Of a stretch of 64,000 nucleotides of DNA, positions 11,885 to 23,952 are shown piece by piece. The stretch is from Onchidella celtica. Taxonomy: Eukaryota; Mollusca; Gastropoda; Systellommatophora; Onchidiidae. A program made the position numbers and the translations under genes. The notes beneath the pieces are model-generated. The model saw nothing but the letters and a program-made list of their open reading frames with translations, searched no databases and was not told the origin of the DNA. Positions within the stretch are counted from its first letter, which is position 1. Every line of letters begins with the position of its first letter. Location: contig OZ007570.1 of assembly GCA_963931925.1 (NCBI GenBank), positions 72,691,921-72,755,920 on the forward strand, written 5' to 3'.

Positions 11885-14179
11885 GTAATTTCAGTCTCCG
11901 AAGTTGAATGATCTTCCGCACTTTGTCTGCATCTTAACTAATTTTGTCATTTTTTTTGTGCCGGTTTGTGTCCAGTGGAAATGTTAATCACTGTTCACAC
12001 CATGCAGAACTTAAAACTGGGATCCACAGGTATGGGGACAAAAGGCTGTCTCCTGCTCAATATCTTCATCAGTTTTATTGGATTTGAAAGATTTTCCACA
12101 TAATTCATTTAGTTTCATTGATCCACTTCTGTAGCCACAATCAAATATCTCTGAATCCTTCTGTCTATGTCGCTCCCCGCAGGTGTGTTTGCGTGCACCA
12201 GCCTGCGTCAAACAATTGAGACTGAGAAAGTTGTACTGTAGTTTTCAAGAGAGAGCCACATGGTAAACTATCGTCTCAACTTTTTTCTTTAAATTGAGAT
12301 ATTTGTAATGCTTGTAGCCCTTGGCAGCCCACAGATATTAGAAATTTGGAAGTTAACTTCTGAAAAACTAAGGGTTAGATAACATTATTTAAAATATTGG
12401 TAACTATTATTAGGAAGGGAATTCTCTCCAAATTTCATGATTTTTTGGATTTTTATTTTTTCTTTCTTTCTTTTCTTCTGTCTTTTTCTGTTTTGTTCCA
12501 ATTTAGAATCATTTAACTGTTTAAATTTTCCGGATACAGTTTCCCTGCTGCCCCCTTTAGAGGGCAGACACATTTACCTTCTACAAGACGCGTTAGCACT
12601 ACCTGTGGCCTAGCAGGCTATTTGTCAAAATCATGATGTGGGCATGCTACATCTTGCATACCCTTGTGACTTACCTTCAGTTTCCCTCCATTACTGTTAT
12701 GTTTGGTGTTTTTGTCTCCAGAGTACCAAATCTATAAAAACTGGCCAATTTTGGCCAGGAACCCAGGGATATAGGATTGTAAGGGTTAGGCCGCCAGTGT
12801 TCAAAGGGTTGAAAAGGGGAACTATGTCTTTTAGTATAGTAGACACTGTTTGGTATTGGGTTTGGGGTTGGCATAACGTGTCGAGTCTAGAGCTCAGGCA
12901 TTTTCATATCAGTAGTTCTCGTCCCTACTGTACATTGTTTGACCAAGAAAATCATTCAGTTTCTTTGCTTCTGAAAAATTTGTCAAAACGGAGCTAAGAT
13001 AATGTACCATGCAGCCCTGGCAATGCAGTTCCATGGAAACCGAGAGCATGAGACTCATTGAAAATTTTCTTTTTGTGGACGTGTATTTTTGTTTGTCCTT
13101 TAATTGTTTTTGTCTGTTTGAGAATTCAGCCAACCACCAACTCATACAGTCAGAGTGTTATTTGAAATCTTCCCTGAAAATGGAATGACTATTTGAGTTT
13201 GATCAGACACCACTTGTCTCCGGATTTTGTTGAATGCCACCTCAGATATTGGCAAGATTGACGTCAAACTCCATGCTAGCCGTCTATAATGCTGTGCTGA
13301 CGTGGACAGACTTGTCTAATCTTATTGGGTCATGGGAACGTCTTGGAGCTGGCACATTCAGTGCATGTTGCAGCACAAAAAAATGCTGTTTACATTGTTT
13401 GCATTCTCCCTAAAATGTGGTGAACATTTGTGGGTGGGAGTGGGGAGCCAGAAGTGTTGAGGTGTTTAAAACATGTTGAGTGATGGTGGTATGAAATGGA
13501 AAATATGTTGTGGTTGGTGGCAGGACGGATTTCAGATTTGAAATTGCAGGATTATCGTTTTTATCTCTGATAATTGGAGAGGAGAGAAGGTAAGTGACTG
13601 TGCATGGGGGAGTTTGGGACATTGCCTAACAATGCATGCATAAATGTTAATGACACGTTTATTAATCCGGGAGGGGGGGGGGGGGACACTGAGATTTAAC
13701 ATGGTTCTTTAATATTTGTGGGACACTGGAATTGGACCATAAAGGGAGAGAGGATAAAGATGGAAAGCGAGGAAAGGCAGATGACTGGAATCTGTTTGAA
13801 CATTAGCCAATGGTGGACAAACAAGACTTTTGGCAACCTTCCTACTCCTAGCGTCTCACATATGTAAAGGTGTTTGAAGGTATGACTGTTTGCTCAGAAA
13901 TTTGGCAGAAGCAGCAACAGAAACATATGGTAGCTGGTTGAACGAGAAGCTACCATGACTTGTGGTCCATCTATCTTTCAGTTTGTGTTCTTATACATGG
14001 CAAAAATTTCACAGAGGGGATAGGATGAGTGGAAAGTAATAACGAAAGGCCACCTCGGAATGTGACCTAATTGTGGCAGGGGGCAGAAGTAATTAAATAA
14101 AAAGGGCATTCTCTTTCGATATCCTGTTGGTTTTTTTCCACCAAAGTGAAATCATGTCTTACTTAAAAAAGACGAATAA
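11885..14179. other. Non-coding stretch
   Basis: No exon with joint acceptor, frame and donor support and no terminal-repeat element was found. Open frames on both strands are short and compositionally biased. Confidence 0.45.
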
Positions 14180-14365
14180 CAGGGATGGGAATTCTCAGGA
14201 AATTTCCTGATTCCGGATTTTTAAAAATCTTTTTTCCTGAGTAAACAATATTTTGTTGTTGAATATATGAATCGCCTTAGTGTATATATAATGTGTACTG
14301 CGGTTGGCAGTGGTGCAATATGTCAAAGTTCTGGAAATTTTTTCTGACAGTAGTTCTCATCCCTG
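14180..14365. mobile_element. Short hAT-like MITE, family copy 1 (CAGGGATGGGAA ends)
   Basis: A 186-bp element. The left end is CAGGGATGGGAATTCTCAGG and the right end in reverse complement is CAGGGATGAGAACTACTG. The flanking hexamers are GAATAA and AAATAA (5/6). A second copy at 23768-23952 aligns along its whole length, which shows this is a dispersed family and not a chance hairpin. No coding capacity. Confidence 0.7.
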
Positions 14366-16076
14366 AAATAATAGTAATTAATTGATAGTTTTCCCGTTCA
14401 TTTTAGATGGACTAGACTAATGAACATTGTGTCCTGATGTAGCTTTTGTTGCAAAAGATTTTCTTACACTCTGCCATAACTATATAATGCCATTTAATAG
14501 ATGAGTCTCAAGTACATGTATAGTGTCCTGTGCCCCCCCCCCCCCCCCCTCAATGCACAAATCATGTATACTTGTATTACACAAAGCAGTTCTTTTCACA
14601 GCTTCCCCATTTTGACTAAGAGAAACCTGGAAGCGCCTGTTTGCAGAACATAAGAAGAACCACAATATATCATGAAAGATAGTAGAGGTGTGGTAGATAA
14701 GACAGGGCATCTTTATCCCGCCTCTAAAAATGTAGTGTGCACAGCATGAACGCTTGCTGCGAGTATGGGTTGGCCTATGACACATTGGGTGCAGGTGCAG
14801 ATATATGATTTAAAGCACCTGCTGAAATAATATAAAATTTATTAGCCTCCTGAATATTGCAGACAGTGAAAGATGACAGGTTGATGGATTTTCAAATTTA
14901 AGCCTGCAGAAATGTCTCTAGGGAGGACAGAAACCATGTTCTGCAATCCAGTTGGGAAAAAGTGTCAATATTATTTTTACTACAGCATTTTCCTGGGTGC
15001 TTGGCATTGTAAGTGCTGTTTTCTCACATTGCCATGACAGCTCCCCCCCATGTTTCAGTCAAAGTTAGTAATAATAGGCCTAGAATCTAGTAGAGTGGTA
15101 GCTGAACACCACTGAGTGTTGTCTCTGTTTGGCTTTCAAAAAGAGCTCAGTTGTTGTCTGTCTCATGCTGGCTTACTGCTGCGTGGCCATGTGAAGTCCC
15201 TGAACACAAAACTCCTCAGCTGTCTTACTGTCTTTGTGTTGAATATTTCAGCTGACTCTTAACTGTCAGACAATTGTCTGTTGTGTGGGAAGTTTAGTGA
15301 AGGAAATAATAAATGAGGGAAATTTTGTGATGAAGATTTAACTTTTATCTCCAGTTACATGGATCTTAAGTTGCCAATAGGTTTCCAAGCCACCCCAGCA
15401 TCTGCCCAACCAAAGATATTGCTTTTGAAAATACTGGTTCATGTGGCATGCACTTCTGATTTGGGCCTGAAGAGAAAAACGGTCAGCAAAAAAAATGAAC
15501 GGAATTTACACATTCATGTATAATGGTCTGGTGGGTCATGAGTCATGGATATTCTTGGATATGAATACTGCAGGTATTCCGCAGGAAGTCACGATCTTCT
15601 TCAGTTTTGTGGCACCTGATGTCCCTAAATAAGGGGGAGGGGGGGTCCCCACCTCTACCCAAATTATTGGTGTTCACTCAACATTGCAAGTAGTGTCTCT
15701 GATGTAAAAGGTAACTATCACAACCACCGTCTTTTGACTTTTTGACAACTGGCCACTTCATATTGGTCCTGACTACCCATATTGAGATTTTAATGTTTTT
15801 AACAGGAAATGGAAAAGACATGGTGGCTCATTTGGGCTGAAACATATCAAGGATGTAAATTATTGCTTTCCAGGCTGTTTTGTGGAAGAATGTGGCAAAG
15901 TAACCAACTTTATTACTACATGTATGGTTTTCTTTCTCCCACCTAAGGTCCTAGATGAAGTGAGATTGACACTCTGTTCCTCGGTCCTGATAAAAAAAAA
16001 TAATTGTGCACACAGTTTGGGTACTGATCGGGGGCGGGCCATGATGCATTGCATGAAAAGAATGCTTGATATAATA
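14366..16076. other. Non-coding stretch
   Basis: Contains a poly-C run near 14534 and AT-rich single-copy-looking sequence. No gene or element boundary was identified. Confidence 0.45.
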
Positions 16077-16786
16077 CAGTGGTCACCGCCTAACAGCACG
16101 GTACCCGGGAGACAGTGTTTAGCGAGCTGGTACGCAAACGTGCTGTTAGGCGTATAGGGGAGGGAACCAAATTAAGGCCTAATCATAACAAAATTGGAAA
16201 GAATCCGACCAATTGAATGCAAAAGCCAATCAGATGCAAAAACCAATCAAGTGCGACGAATGTTTTCTCTGTTCTTTCCTATCCGCCCACGCAAACCTTT
16301 GCAACTGATTAGGGCGGTCACAGACCTTCTGTTGTTTCCACCCCCCACCCATACAGTCAGTTTGATCTACGTACGCAACTGATCAAAGCAGCGCTGCTGC
16401 CATGTGTCCATTGTAAAGAGCACATCTGTCTGGCAAGAGATTCTGGCGGTCTCATACCCTCTGTTGACTAATAACTCCAGCCCCACCCTCACATGCCAGC
16501 TTGATCTACCTATACGTAACTGATTAAAGTAGCGGCGCCTTCACAGGTTCATTGCAAATTGTGCCTGCCTGTCTGGTGGTCAAGTATATGTGATACGCAT
16601 CGTTTGTAAAAAATGTTCATCTCTCTGATATGAAAAAAGCGTGCTCTTAGGCGAATGGTACTTAAATAAGCATGCTGTTAGATGGGACCTTTTAGTTTTA
16701 TATAGAAAACTTTGTTGTTTTTTTAAAGAGTGTGCTGTTAGAAGGCTCGTGCTGGTAGCCGGCGTGCAGTTAGGCGGTGACCACTG
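16077..16786. mobile_element. Tc1/mariner-type non-autonomous element with TA flanks
   Basis: The left end CAGTGGTCACCGCCTAACAG and the right end (reverse complement CAGTGGTCACCGCCTAACTG) are near-perfect inverted repeats, each flanked by TA (16075-16076 and 16787-16788). TA target sites and CAGTGG ends fit Tc1/mariner/pogo elements. The 710-bp interior encodes no transposase. The end motif GTGCTGTTAGGCG recurs near 16139, 16642, 16672, 16730 and 16764. Longer direct repeats containing TTTGATCTACGTACGCAACT-like words also lie at about 16320-16590. Confidence 0.72.
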
Positions 16787-17452
16787 TAGTAAATTAATGA
16801 TGTGGATTTGTTACAGTGCGACTGCGACTTCAAGGGGGAAAAAAAAAGCCAGAAGTTTCCTGCAGCGTTTGAAATTATAATTACGAAATAAGTGTCTTCA
16901 GTCAAGGTCAACCAGTGGTTACAGCAACAGCTGAACAAAGTTCAATATTTTCACTCTGTTGGCTTTATGAAGTATGGCATTGTTCATGACTCCCGCTTGT
17001 TCGCCATTAGGCGGTGGTGCGAAACCTGTGAACACTAACTGTGCTGCCTCATTTTATTGTATCTAGTGTCTTTGCTCCCACCTCTCAACCTCATCCTCTT
17101 GTAACACTTTCAGTATTCAGAAAAACTTTTTAAAACATTTTATTTTGGAAGGCCTCCATGGCCAGTTTTCCTGTTGCAGTTATTTGCCAGGTGCTGCTTT
17201 GGCTTCCATGTCGCTGGTTTTATAATGCCCAAAAGACGTCTTACCACAAGTCAGCGTTCACTCTGGCCACATTATGTAAGAGTTAATTGTAAATGTGAGT
17301 GGAAAAAGCAAGTGGTCGAAGGATTCGGACTGTGAGATCAGACATGTGATGCAGACCGACAAAATGGAATTTGGGCCTATGGAGTTTTGCTATGTACACT
17401 GTACATTAGTTTTCCTGTCTCGTTTTCTGACGGTGTTGAGATGAGAGAAAAC

Positions 17453-17981
17453 CCCACTTCAGAAAATATGATGGTGTCAAGATTAGAGGAGACTCCACCC
17501 CGGACATATGGTGGTGGTAACATTAGAGAAGACTCCACTCCAGACATTATGATGGTGGTAAGAATAGAGAAGATGCCACTCCTGACCATGGGTGAAAAGT
17601 TTGCCGGAAAAATTGGGGCCGTCGGGCCTCATGCCAGAAAACGTCCGGGAAAACTTCTTGTATTTTTACACTACTTGTGTTTGTGGCATTGATCCGCGGG
17701 ATTTTGTGTGGCAGAAAAAATATTGCAGGAAATTTTTGACTTGGCTAACTTTCACCCATGCTCCTGACATTGTGATGGTGGTAAGATTAAGGAAGACTCC
17801 ACTGCAGAGAATATGATGATGGTAAGATTAGAGGACTCCACTCCAGAGAATATGATAGTTGGGAGATTAGAGAAGACTCCACAAATCTGATGGTGGTGAG
17901 ATTACAGAAGACTGTACTCCAGAGAATATAATGATGGTGAGATGAGAGAAGACTCCACTAGAGAAAATATGATAATCTGGA
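17453..17981. repeat. Minisatellite, about 40-bp unit, nine degenerate copies
   Basis: Copies of a unit like CCAGAGAATATGATGGTGGT followed by AAGATTAGAGAAGACTCCACT run head to tail. The fourth copy is split by a 174-bp transposon (17587-17760). Copies differ by point changes and small indels, so the array is old. Some copies read open together for about 100 codons, but this looks incidental. Confidence 0.8.
17587..17760. mobile_element. hAT-type element inserted inside the minisatellite
   Basis: The left end CATGGGTGAAAAGTT and the right end AACTTTCACCCATG are inverted repeats. The octamer CTCCTGAC lies immediately outside both ends (17579-17586 and 17761-17768), a perfect 8-bp target duplication diagnostic of hAT-class insertion. 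The 174-bp body has no coding capacity. Removing it and one octamer restores a normal minisatellite unit, so the borders are exact. Confidence 0.85.
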
Positions 17982-17990
17982 AGTCTTTAA

Positions 17991-18074
17991 CCCTATTTTT
18001 ACATCCATTTGGGGGATGTTATGATCAAAACAGTGAGTGTGTGGGGTCTGTCAGACCCGGAGAGTAAAATAGGG
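17991..18074. mobile_element. Tiny piggyBac-like hairpin element with TTAA flanks
   Basis: CCCTATTTT and AAAATAGGG form the two ends, each flanked by TTAA (17987-17990 and 18075-18078). An inner palindrome, GGGTCTGTCAGACCC, lies near the right end. TTAA target sites with CCCT ends are the piggyBac signature. At 84 bp it can only be a deletion derivative. Confidence 0.65.
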
Positions 18075-20645
18075 TTAACTGGCAAGTGGCAGTGGAGGTT
18101 CCCTGCGAAAGACTTGTGCTTCAAAGTTGGTGAGGATGGTTCTTTCAGCGGCAATGCCATTTGCATTTTATTATTTAAGGTACATTAGGGTGGGGGAGTA
18201 ATTATTCTGGTGTGTTTTATTGGTGTGAGGGCTTGTGGTCGGTCGCTCAAATTTAGTTACTTGAACCAGGGCCACACGCGCAAATTTTAGTCCTATTGTG
18301 GGCTACTCAGTTTTAGCCAATAAAATGCTATGGGAATGGGGTAGCAACTTGAAAGTTGTATAGTTAGACCTGTGATAATTGCGGAAACTAGGACTTGCTT
18401 GAATTAATTTGGTTAGACTTACAACATTCGTGTGCACATACACCCCTCCCCCAAATTAACATTTGTTCAAAAAAAGACTGCTTGTTCATGTTGGGATTGT
18501 TTTGCTTGATTAAAGACTTGGGTGAGCGGGATTGTGGCCTGTAGGCCCTACCTGGAAGAGATTGGGGGGGGGGGGGTTGTAATTGCAGATGAGACAAGGT
18601 GGGACAGCGTTATTAATGTCTTTATATACATAGAAATTCAGTGTGAACATAATCTTGTGATACCTTGCCTGCTTTCACCCTTGCCCTGAAAGCCTGGACT
18701 TGTGTCATTAACTTGAAAATACTTGTTCTGCACATTGCTGCTCATGACCATCAGCCCATGTTAGTTGTGTGGCTTTCTTTGCTGTCATTTCTCCATGTAA
18801 AGCTTTCACAGACAGGAAGGTAAAATACATCTAGGTGAGTTCTCGTGATGTGAAATACATTGTACTATAATTTGAAATGAAGAGCAGTTTGGTTCTTGTA
18901 ACCCTGTGACATAATACACATTTATGTGCTGTTGCCTGGTAGGAGGATGAAAGGGAGACATGAGGGGGGGGGGGGGGGGAGGAGTGTATATATGATATGA
19001 GTGCAAAGTTGGTCATTAGTATGGGGATTACCAGATTATTGTATTGTAGAAACAAAGAGGTGATGGGAGGAAATTTAGAACTGAAAGTGACCCACACACT
19101 TGTACTTTTATTGTAGGTCAACGAAGCGTTCACAAGTCTAGAGAATGAAAAATTGTGATGAAGGGGGCTTCACCACTTGCGAAGATAAATAACCTTTAAC
19201 CTACAGAGTAATTTCAGCACTGCAACATACAGTGGAATATGGCTAGCAATATACAGTGGAATATGGCTAAAGTGACGCCCAGTTATACGAAAGGCCCCCT
19301 TTATCCTCAAAAATGTTCACAGTCCCGCCAGACCCTTCTACATTTCTTGTTAGTTTCTTTATACCCAAATATTATGTAAATCCTTTGCAACCGAAAGATT
19401 CTCTTTCATTTACTGGGCTAAAAGAGGGCGCCGTCTGTCTTGAAATTGCATTGCTTCTGTTGTGAAACTGAATGAATACATACACTTGTGCCTTGTCAAT
19501 GTCAACTTGTTCATGTCTTGGCCATGTAGGCAGAAAGAAATAAGATTGCGGGGGAGGAGGAGATCAGATGATAACATGGCAGGTGAAGAACGGACCGTAG
19601 TTGCCATGACACTAGTCACTGTCATTTCTTCAATTCTTTTCCTGGGCGGTTGCAAATGTGTCGTGCATCTCACTTTGACCACAATACATTCACTAACAAT
19701 ACCTGTCAAGGAGTCAAAACACGATATTCTCGATACAGCTGGTGGATTACCACCCATTGTTTCGGCTACCACATATATAAATGTGTAATGAATACAACAT
19801 ACCAAGGAGGTAATAAAGTAAAAAGACCACCAGCATGTCTTGCATCGCTTCCCTATTTAAGAAACAAAAAATGGTGATTTTAAACCATGTACTCTGTATC
19901 CAAAAATATTGTTAATATGAAATAAAATGTTGGTACCATAAATTTCAGCTTAATTAGGTTCCGCTGTCTCAGACATTCACACCATGTTTGCACGTGGATG
20001 ACTTAGGACTTAAGACATGGTGACAATGATTAGGAATCAAAACAAAAAAAATTGTTTCTAGCTATTTATGTAAGGAGAGGCCAGTAAGGCATTAGATTGT
20101 ATGAGATTGAGAAAAGGACATCTCTATCCAGACAGAAATGTGCTTTTATTCATCACCATAGATTTGAGGGGAGGCCACAAGGTGCCCTTGTTCATAACTC
20201 TTTCAGAATGTCAGTGTTAGGGGCTTTGGTCAAGTCTGGGCCTAATTAATTTTTTTCCCACTTTGGTAATAAACAGTATGGTTCAGAAAAACACTAACAG
20301 TTACAGAAAAAAAAGTAATGATAGCAAAGTAAAATGTACAGTACATCAAATAAAAGAGAATTGAATGTAGAATACAATATAATTTGACGATATCCAAAAG
20401 CGTTTTATGATGTCAATGATAAATTAGGGATACGCCCCGAAAGAGTTAAAATGTTTTACAACTGCCCATGTAATTCATGTTGGTGTTTCTTGTGACATGA
20501 CACCAATATATTTCACATCATTTTACATGTGATACTTTACCTCTGAATTATATTTTACATGTAGTTTTATTGTACAACTACAAGAGTCTATATTTTGTAT
20601 GATTGCTCTCAGAAAAAGCACCAGGTTTGTTTCCTGATTTGCAGA
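18075..20645. other. Non-coding stretch with homopolymer runs
   Basis: Poly-G runs lie near 18564 and 18964. CAGTGGAATATGGCTA occurs twice near 19230-19270 and resembles a lone mariner-type end, but no partner end was found. The 108-codon frame from 19462 has no recognisable domain. Confidence 0.4.
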
Positions 20646-20830
20646 TATGATGAAGAAATTTGTCACTTGTGTCAATACTTATGGAGAGAAATAATATACA
20701 GTGGAGAAATCTGACAGTAGTTATGCAAAGAAACAATGTATTGTGGAGAAATCCGTCAGTAGTTATGGAGGGAAACAATATAATACAGTAGAGAAGTCTG
20801 TCAGTATTTATGGAAGGAAACAATATACAT
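20646..20830. repeat. Minisatellite, about 45-bp unit, four copies
   Basis: Four degenerate head-to-tail copies of a unit resembling GTGGAGAAATCTGTCAGTAG followed by TTATGGAAGAAACAATATA. The third and fourth are the most alike. No function is implied. Confidence 0.75.
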
Positions 20831-21820
20831 GTATACAATGGCTTATGATGTTGACAACACAACCTAGTCAATATCTAAGACTAAAACCAACGAAACCTAC
20901 GGATCTGAACACTTTCAATTACATGTATAAAATTGTATTTCTACAACCGCTCCGCCGTCATTAGACACATGACATCCTCAGTTCCTTGACATTAGAAGTG
21001 CTCCTCTGGTATTGTCTTTAAGAAATCTTATTTGAAACGTTAATATCATGAAATATGGTGTTTAAAGAAGGCTAAAAGGCTAAAAATCCAATTCTTGTTG
21101 CATTTTTATTTTGGTGAGTCAAGATTTGGCACCTTTTGACCATGGCTCATGTACTATGAATGATTTAAACACTTAAGTTTGTCTATTGTATGCTGTTGGG
21201 GGTGGGAGTGGGGAGTGTTTTTATAAACTGACTTCATGTATTTGTCAAACAAGTATGTGTCTTCATTGTCAATACGCATCCAACATATGGTAAATTAGTG
21301 AAAATATGCAAGTAGTTCATGGGGTGTTAATAATCGTGACTTTCTTTACCGCGCTTTTAACCAGGGACTGTTTCAGTAATTACACATGTATAATGTCAAG
21401 AATAAAGTGCTGCTTGATGAGGATGGTGGTCACACTGGCGTGGGTGTGCATGGAGGGAGGAAGGGTGCATAAGTCCTATGCCATATCAACTTGATTACTG
21501 AATCTTGTGATAATTGTTGTGGAAAGGTACTTGTCAAATTCTTGAGAGACTGAATGCATCTTTGTTGGGGAGGTGGGAGCCTGTTATATGTCTTCAAGGA
21601 CATCTTGCATTTCATCTTTGTTTTCCCTCTACCTGAGCACCATTTCAGATATTTGCCAGCAGATATGTTGATGGAGAGCTCCCCAGGGTGTGATTATCTA
21701 TAGTGTCTCCCATCTGCAAGCCCAGCTCGTCTGTTTTTTGCCGTGTCCGACCAGCCCCCACAATTCCTTCACTCTGTTCATATTTTAACTTTTTACTGCT
21801 TATTTTCTCCCCTCATGCAG

Positions 21821-21838
21821 TTGAACAGGTCACAACAG
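21821..21838 (+). CDS. Candidate 18-nt microexon
   Basis: TTGAACAGGTCACAACAG sits between a very good acceptor (TATTTTCTCCCCTCATGCAG) and a consensus donor (GTAAGC). Eighteen bases preserve any phase. After the phase-1 end of the 11755-11884 exon it would read V-EQVTT. Splice strength is the only evidence, so it may be a cryptic pair. Confidence 0.3.
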
Positions 21839-23767
21839 GTAAGCTTTTTTTTTTTTTCAATCTTAAAAGTGACTTTAAAATGTAACATGCAAAATAAATG
21901 CTGTAATTTACATGCTGTAAACTATAATATCGGATCATGTATGGAGCACAACACATACCTCTTCACTCTTGCGGTATCGGTATAGTGAACTCTGTCATGT
22001 CCGAACAAGATGACCATTGCGACTTCCGAAAGACAATATGCGTGCACTGCTCAGCTAATGGAGAAATTTGGGATATCTTTGAGTAGTTTGGTTTGACAAG
22101 CAGAACCTGCCTTTATTTGATTAAGTTTGCATGTGTAATGTTTACTAATGGCTGCAGGCATGTGCAAAAATTTAAACAAAAAAAAAAAAAAAATGTTGAG
22201 GAGTGAAAAGCTGATGAGAAAAGTTCACACGTTAGTTCAGCTCTGTCAAAGGGTATGCTTCTTGAATGAATGGCTCGGTTAAATTTGGTTTGAAATTATC
22301 TGTCAGTTCTTTTGCTGGATTGATAAAAAAAGGGTATTTAAAAGCCTTGGATTGTCTGTCGTGTATTGTTGATGATGGGGGAGAAAAACATCTGACGGTG
22401 CAGCATTAGTTATCTTTCCATACAAAACTGGAAAGTTGTGCCAGTAAATTTCATGTAATCACACTGAACCAGGACAAATTTTGCCTGTTCAGCAACTTTA
22501 AATATTTTTGTCAGACTCGTATGAAACTCATTTAAACTGGGGATAAATGGTTATAGTAATTTGACAAATGGGGTTTACAAAACAAGGAGAAGGCAAAGAC
22601 AATACCGGCAAGTCTACAGCAACATGGCTAGATCTCATAAATGTTCTCATGAGCCAAGAGTTCAGTGATTTGTGCATTTTTTGCATTACTTTCCTTGGCC
22701 GGACCTAATTTCATTGTTTATTAGGCTATTTGGTCTACAGCCCTGTTTCATTTTTTGATGCCTAATTTCAGTCAGATTTGTTCAGCAGTTTTCAAGCCAA
22801 TTGGGAACAAAGGGGTTTTCTTGTATTTATATGCAATAAAAGATAGCGTGCTAATTTACAATTTTCATTGTCTTCTTAATCTTAGTGCCCACAAAAACGA
22901 CTGTGTTGTGATTGCCATGCATTTTGCTGGCTCAGCTATGTGTACTCAAAAAAAATTTTTTTTTTAAATATAATGGTCTCATTAGTTGACATGAACCAGC
23001 AGTTAAAATTGTGACTCCAAATGACAGGCATTTCTTTGTTACTACTAAAGCGAAAGTCTGTTCTTGCTGCACAGGGCTTGGATCCAGTGACAAAATTAAA
23101 AAAAAAAAAGGTGCATGGTTTGCTCTGAAAAGTCATCAGCAATGTGCCAGAAAACATAAAATTGAGTGCTAGGTCTAAAGTTTACCTGTATGAATAATGA
23201 CCTTCTGTTTTTCAGTGTACCCTGTGATCTTGTTCTTTGTTATTGTTTACTAGTTCGTTTTTGTAGTCGTCATTGTTATCGTTTACCAATCACTGACCTC
23301 AACGGCATGTAGGCCTACAAGGTAGCAAAAAAAAAACCAGGACAACCCTGCAAACTTGATTTTTCCTATATTGATTGACAGTGGTGGAAAGTGGCAGAAT
23401 GAAATTAGTTGAGAATAAGTGTAGTAACAAAAATAGTTGGCTTGGAATCTGTATTAAGTACATGTCTGCAACAGCAAATGACCTTGTTGCTGAAAAATCT
23501 TGGGAAACATCAGGTAGCAAAGTAGTGGCACAGGCATGGAGAACTATAATTATTTTTATTGTAATGTTAATGGCGTCTCTGGTGACTTACATTTTTCCTG
23601 TCAGTGGGCATTTAAATGATACATGGTCAGTATTTAGTGGCCAGACTTCATTAGACAACTGTGCTGAAAGTGATAAAGTATTAAACAAGTCAATAGGCCG
23701 TGATGTCCGCACTGAAACTCACCTTTGTGAAATGCCGATTTACAGATCTGTCTTTCTCAGTAGGAAA
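21839..23767. other. Probable intron or intergenic DNA
   Basis: AT-rich, with an A-run at 22181-22195 and no supported exon. A 151-codon frame starting at 23375 contains a hydrophobic stretch (IIIFIVMLMASLVTYIF) but has no start or splice context and runs into the MITE at 23768. Confidence 0.4.
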
Positions 23768-23952
23768 CAGGTGGGAATTCTCAGGAAATTGCCTCATTTC
23801 CGGATTTTTAGAATTTTTTTTTTTCCTTAGTGAACACAATTTTGTTTGTTGTCGAATATGAATTGTCCTTAGTTTATGTGTGTATTGCGGTTGGCAGTGA
23901 TGCGCTGCATCAAAAGTTCAAGAAATTTTTCTGTCAGTAGTTCCCATCTCTG
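23768..23952. mobile_element. Short hAT-like MITE, family copy 2
   Basis: Full-length relative of the element at 14180-14365: left end CAGGTGGGAATTCTCAGG, right end in reverse complement CAGAGATGGGAACTACTG. The hexamer AGGAAA directly flanks both ends (23762-23767 and 23953-23958), so the duplication is 6 bp, as for the 10874 element. Confidence 0.72.

Noticed and set aside
19228-19300. CAGTGGAATATGGCTAAAGT as a mariner-type transposon end
   Set aside because: No inverted partner or TA-flanked right end was found nearby. The word is merely repeated once in tandem.
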